From Pirellulaceae bacterium (GTDB taxonomy: Bacteria > Planctomycetota > Planctomycetia > Pirellulales > Pirellulaceae): a stretch of 8,060 nucleotides of DNA. This document shows positions 6,712-8,060 of this stretch, in pieces. The stretch covers positions 1-8,060 of the forward strand of contig JABDKS010000549.1 in the NCBI GenBank assembly GCA_013002105.1, read 5' to 3'. A program made the position numbers and the translations under genes. Under the pieces are notes generated by a model. That model saw nothing but the letters and a program-made list of their open reading frames with translations, searched no databases and was not told the origin of the DNA. How positions within the stretch are numbered: position 1 is the first letter of the stretch; each line of letters opens with the position of its first letter.

Positions 6712-6868
6712 GTACTTGCCCGCGCCAACGCTTGGGCTGTTCGTGACCGCGGGTTCAGCAACCTGGTCGTCATGATTGTCCTCGAATTCAACCGCAAGTT
6801 GGAAGGTTCCGACACGTCGGCGGCGAACGGTTTGATCGATTCCAAATGACGCGTTCGGTTGCAGGTGA
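6712..6868. other. Convergent gap between secreted-protein gene and membrane-protein gene
   Basis: Both flanking genes end into this 157-base gap, so terminators for both strands are expected. Only a short palindrome, CCGACACGTCGG (6809-6820), is visible, without a T-run on either strand. I therefore cannot name a terminator with confidence. Confidence 0.35.
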
Positions 6869-8060
6869 TTATTTCGATGGACGGTCGTGAGTGATCCATT
6901 CGTTATTGCCATCGAAGATCCGCACGGATTGTAGTTGCGGATGTTCCCAGAGCGATTCGATTTCTTGGTGCGTTAACGGATGGTGCAGTTGAAAGTTCAC
7001 GCACTGGAACCGATGGATCAATTGATGGACGTCGTCAATCGAAACGGTCGGCCCGCTGACACTCAAAAACGGTAGGACGTGATTGCTGCGATGTTCGGCC
7101 GCATCTTTCAGTGACGCCAAACTGATCTTTTCGAGATCGATTCTCTGCCAACGGAGGTTCGCCAAGGCAGGCCATGCGTCGGGATCGATTTTTCCTCCCG
7201 CCAAACGCAGGGAACCCGTTGCCCGAGGCTGGTCCAATTGCCGCAGCATATCGGCGGGATATGCCAACAGCGATAGGCTTAACATCGCAATGCCATCGAT
7301 TTGCGACAGTTGCTGGGCATGCGTTGGTGACAGCATATCGCCATGAATGTGCAGCGTCTTCGTTTGGGTGAGCAACGAAAGGTCGCCGGCTTTCGGGGAC
7401 AAATGAAGATTCAGGTGCAGCGGAAGTTTTAATTGGTTCAACGCTCTGCCATCGGCGTCGGCGTAGTGATGAAGTTCCAGATAGACCGTGGCTGTGTCCA
7501 GGCGATTGATCCACGCGATCAAATCGGTCGACACGGTGGGTATTGTGTTTTGCCGATCCAAATAGAACCGTTTGAGCTGATTGCTGGTTAGATCACGATA
7601 GGGAATGCTCTGGAGCGATTCTAAATCGCCCATGATCGTATTGATTTCCGACATGCTGTCAGGGCCAATCTGATCGGCGATCCAAGTCGGTAGCATGTTG
7701 CCCGACAGATCGCGTTTCCACTCGCCTTGCTGCGTGGTGCCGCGGGACATGTAACTAAGTCCGACATCGCGGAGCATCGTGACGGACCGTTGTCGCTGAT
7801 AAAACGGATTGAGCGCCAACAGAGACGCGAACATCAAAGCGACTAGAAATGGCAGCCCAATGACCGTTAGCGAAAGGGTCAGTTTTCCGCGCAGTTGAAT
7901 CAGGCGACAGAGAATAAAGGCACCCAGCGCGGCAGACGCGGAAAGGGCAAACGCCAACATCTGCTGGTCGGTGGCCAATATCACCAGCACGTAGGTCGCA
8001 ATCAAAGCGGCGATCGCAAAGAAGTGCGGAAGCAATGAACGGCGACGTGATGGTTGATGG
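6869..8060 (-). CDS. Membrane protein with degenerate leucine-rich-repeat-like region, probably 5'-truncated by the window edge
   Basis: The minus-strand frame ends at TAA (6871-6869) and is open to the right edge. The first start codon inside the window is a TTG at 8035, but the frame continues upstream without a stop (HQPSRRRSL), so the true start may lie beyond 8060. Numbered from that TTG, three hydrophobic helices lie at about 5-23, 27-47 and 51-77, and the basic stretch before the first fits a cytoplasmic N-terminus. Residues 80-388 are soluble, with recurring Leu patterns such as LHLNLHL, LHIHGDML, LSLSLLAYP and GSLRLAGGKI, about 20-30 residues apart, resembling a degenerate leucine-rich-repeat solenoid. 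The part after the last helix (VGLSY, then LPTWIADQIG and SEINTI) recalls the N-cap of planctomycete LRR proteins as I remember them. No catalytic motif is visible. A protein-binding role is inferred. It converges on the secreted-protein gene. Confidence 0.8.
   Translation of the reverse strand, partial: HQPSRRRSLLPHFFAIAALIATYVLVILATDQQMLAFALSASAALGAFILCRLIQLRGKLTLSLTVIGLPFLVALMFASLLALNPFYQRQRSVTMLRDVGLSYMSRGTTQQGEWKRDLSGNMLPTWIADQIGPDSMSEINTIMGDLESLQSIPYRDLTSNQLKRFYLDRQNTIPTVSTDLIAWINRLDTATVYLELHHYADADGRALNQLKLPLHLNLHLSPKAGDLSLLTQTKTLHIHGDMLSPTHAQQLSQIDGIAMLSLSLLAYPADMLRQLDQPRATGSLRLAGGKIDPDAWPALANLRWQRIDLEKISLASLKDAAEHRSNHVLPFLSVSGPTVSIDDVHQLIHRFQCVNFQLHHPLTHQEIESLWEHPQLQSVRIFDGNNEWITHDRPSK

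Noticed and set aside
6809..6820. Palindrome CCGACACGTCGG in the convergent gap as a bidirectional terminator
   Set aside because: The stem is very short and neither side has a T-run. It is noted only as part of the gap.
1..8060. CRISPR arrays, insertion sequences, tRNA or rRNA genes, defence or phage genes
   Set aside because: I looked for regularly spaced repeats, terminal inverted repeats with a transposase, and conserved RNA segments, and saw none. The only repeats are short tandem ones.

Overview
The window looks like chromosomal DNA of a marine-type planctomycete of the Rhodopirellula/Pirellulaceae kind. This is inferred from gene content, not from a marker gene: a planctomycete-style ECF sigma factor beside a membrane Ser/Thr kinase whose DFG motif reads DFN, a secreted Cys-type sulfatase fused to an esterase, a low-complexity secreted Gly/Tyr protein, and a membrane protein with a degenerate leucine-rich-repeat tail. 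Base composition is moderately GC-rich throughout, and no gene stands out as foreign.

Layout. (1) 1-274, minus: 5' part of an ECF-type sigma factor that runs off the left edge. (2) 275-477: divergent intergenic region with weak promoter candidates for both sides. (3) 478-2871, plus: a 797-residue Ser/Thr protein kinase with a planctomycete-type N-terminal region, a complete kinase core and a C-terminal domain of about six membrane helices. (4) 3025-5268, plus: a 747-residue exported two-domain enzyme, an N-terminal type I sulfatase and a C-terminal alpha/beta-hydrolase esterase. (5) 5269-5622: a 354-base gap with an 8-base inverted repeat and three imperfect 15-16 base direct repeats. (6) 5626-6711, plus: a secreted protein with a basic Ser/Gly half, a Tyr/Gly-rich middle and an acidic tail with a pentapeptide repeat. 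(7) 6712-6868: convergent gap. (8) 6869-8060, minus: a membrane protein with an LRR-like soluble part, probably open past the right edge.

How the parts may work together. The sigma factor and kinase are divergent neighbours. Sigma/kinase pairing is known in planctomycetes, so the kinase may control the sigma factor by phosphorylation; this is inference. The sulfatase-esterase would act in the periplasm or outside the cell on sulfated, acylated polysaccharides such as algal glycans, removing sulfate and ester groups with one polypeptide. It lies 153 bases downstream of the kinase on the same strand, but nothing shows co-transcription. The secreted Gly/Tyr protein looks structural or surface-associated, and its role is unknown.

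I see no CRISPR array, transposon, tRNA/rRNA, phage gene or recognisable defence system. The most noteworthy items are the sulfatase-esterase fusion with an altered GKWHLG motif, the divergent sigma/kinase pair whose kinase has a polytopic tail without an obvious external sensor, and the direct repeats ahead of the secreted-protein gene.
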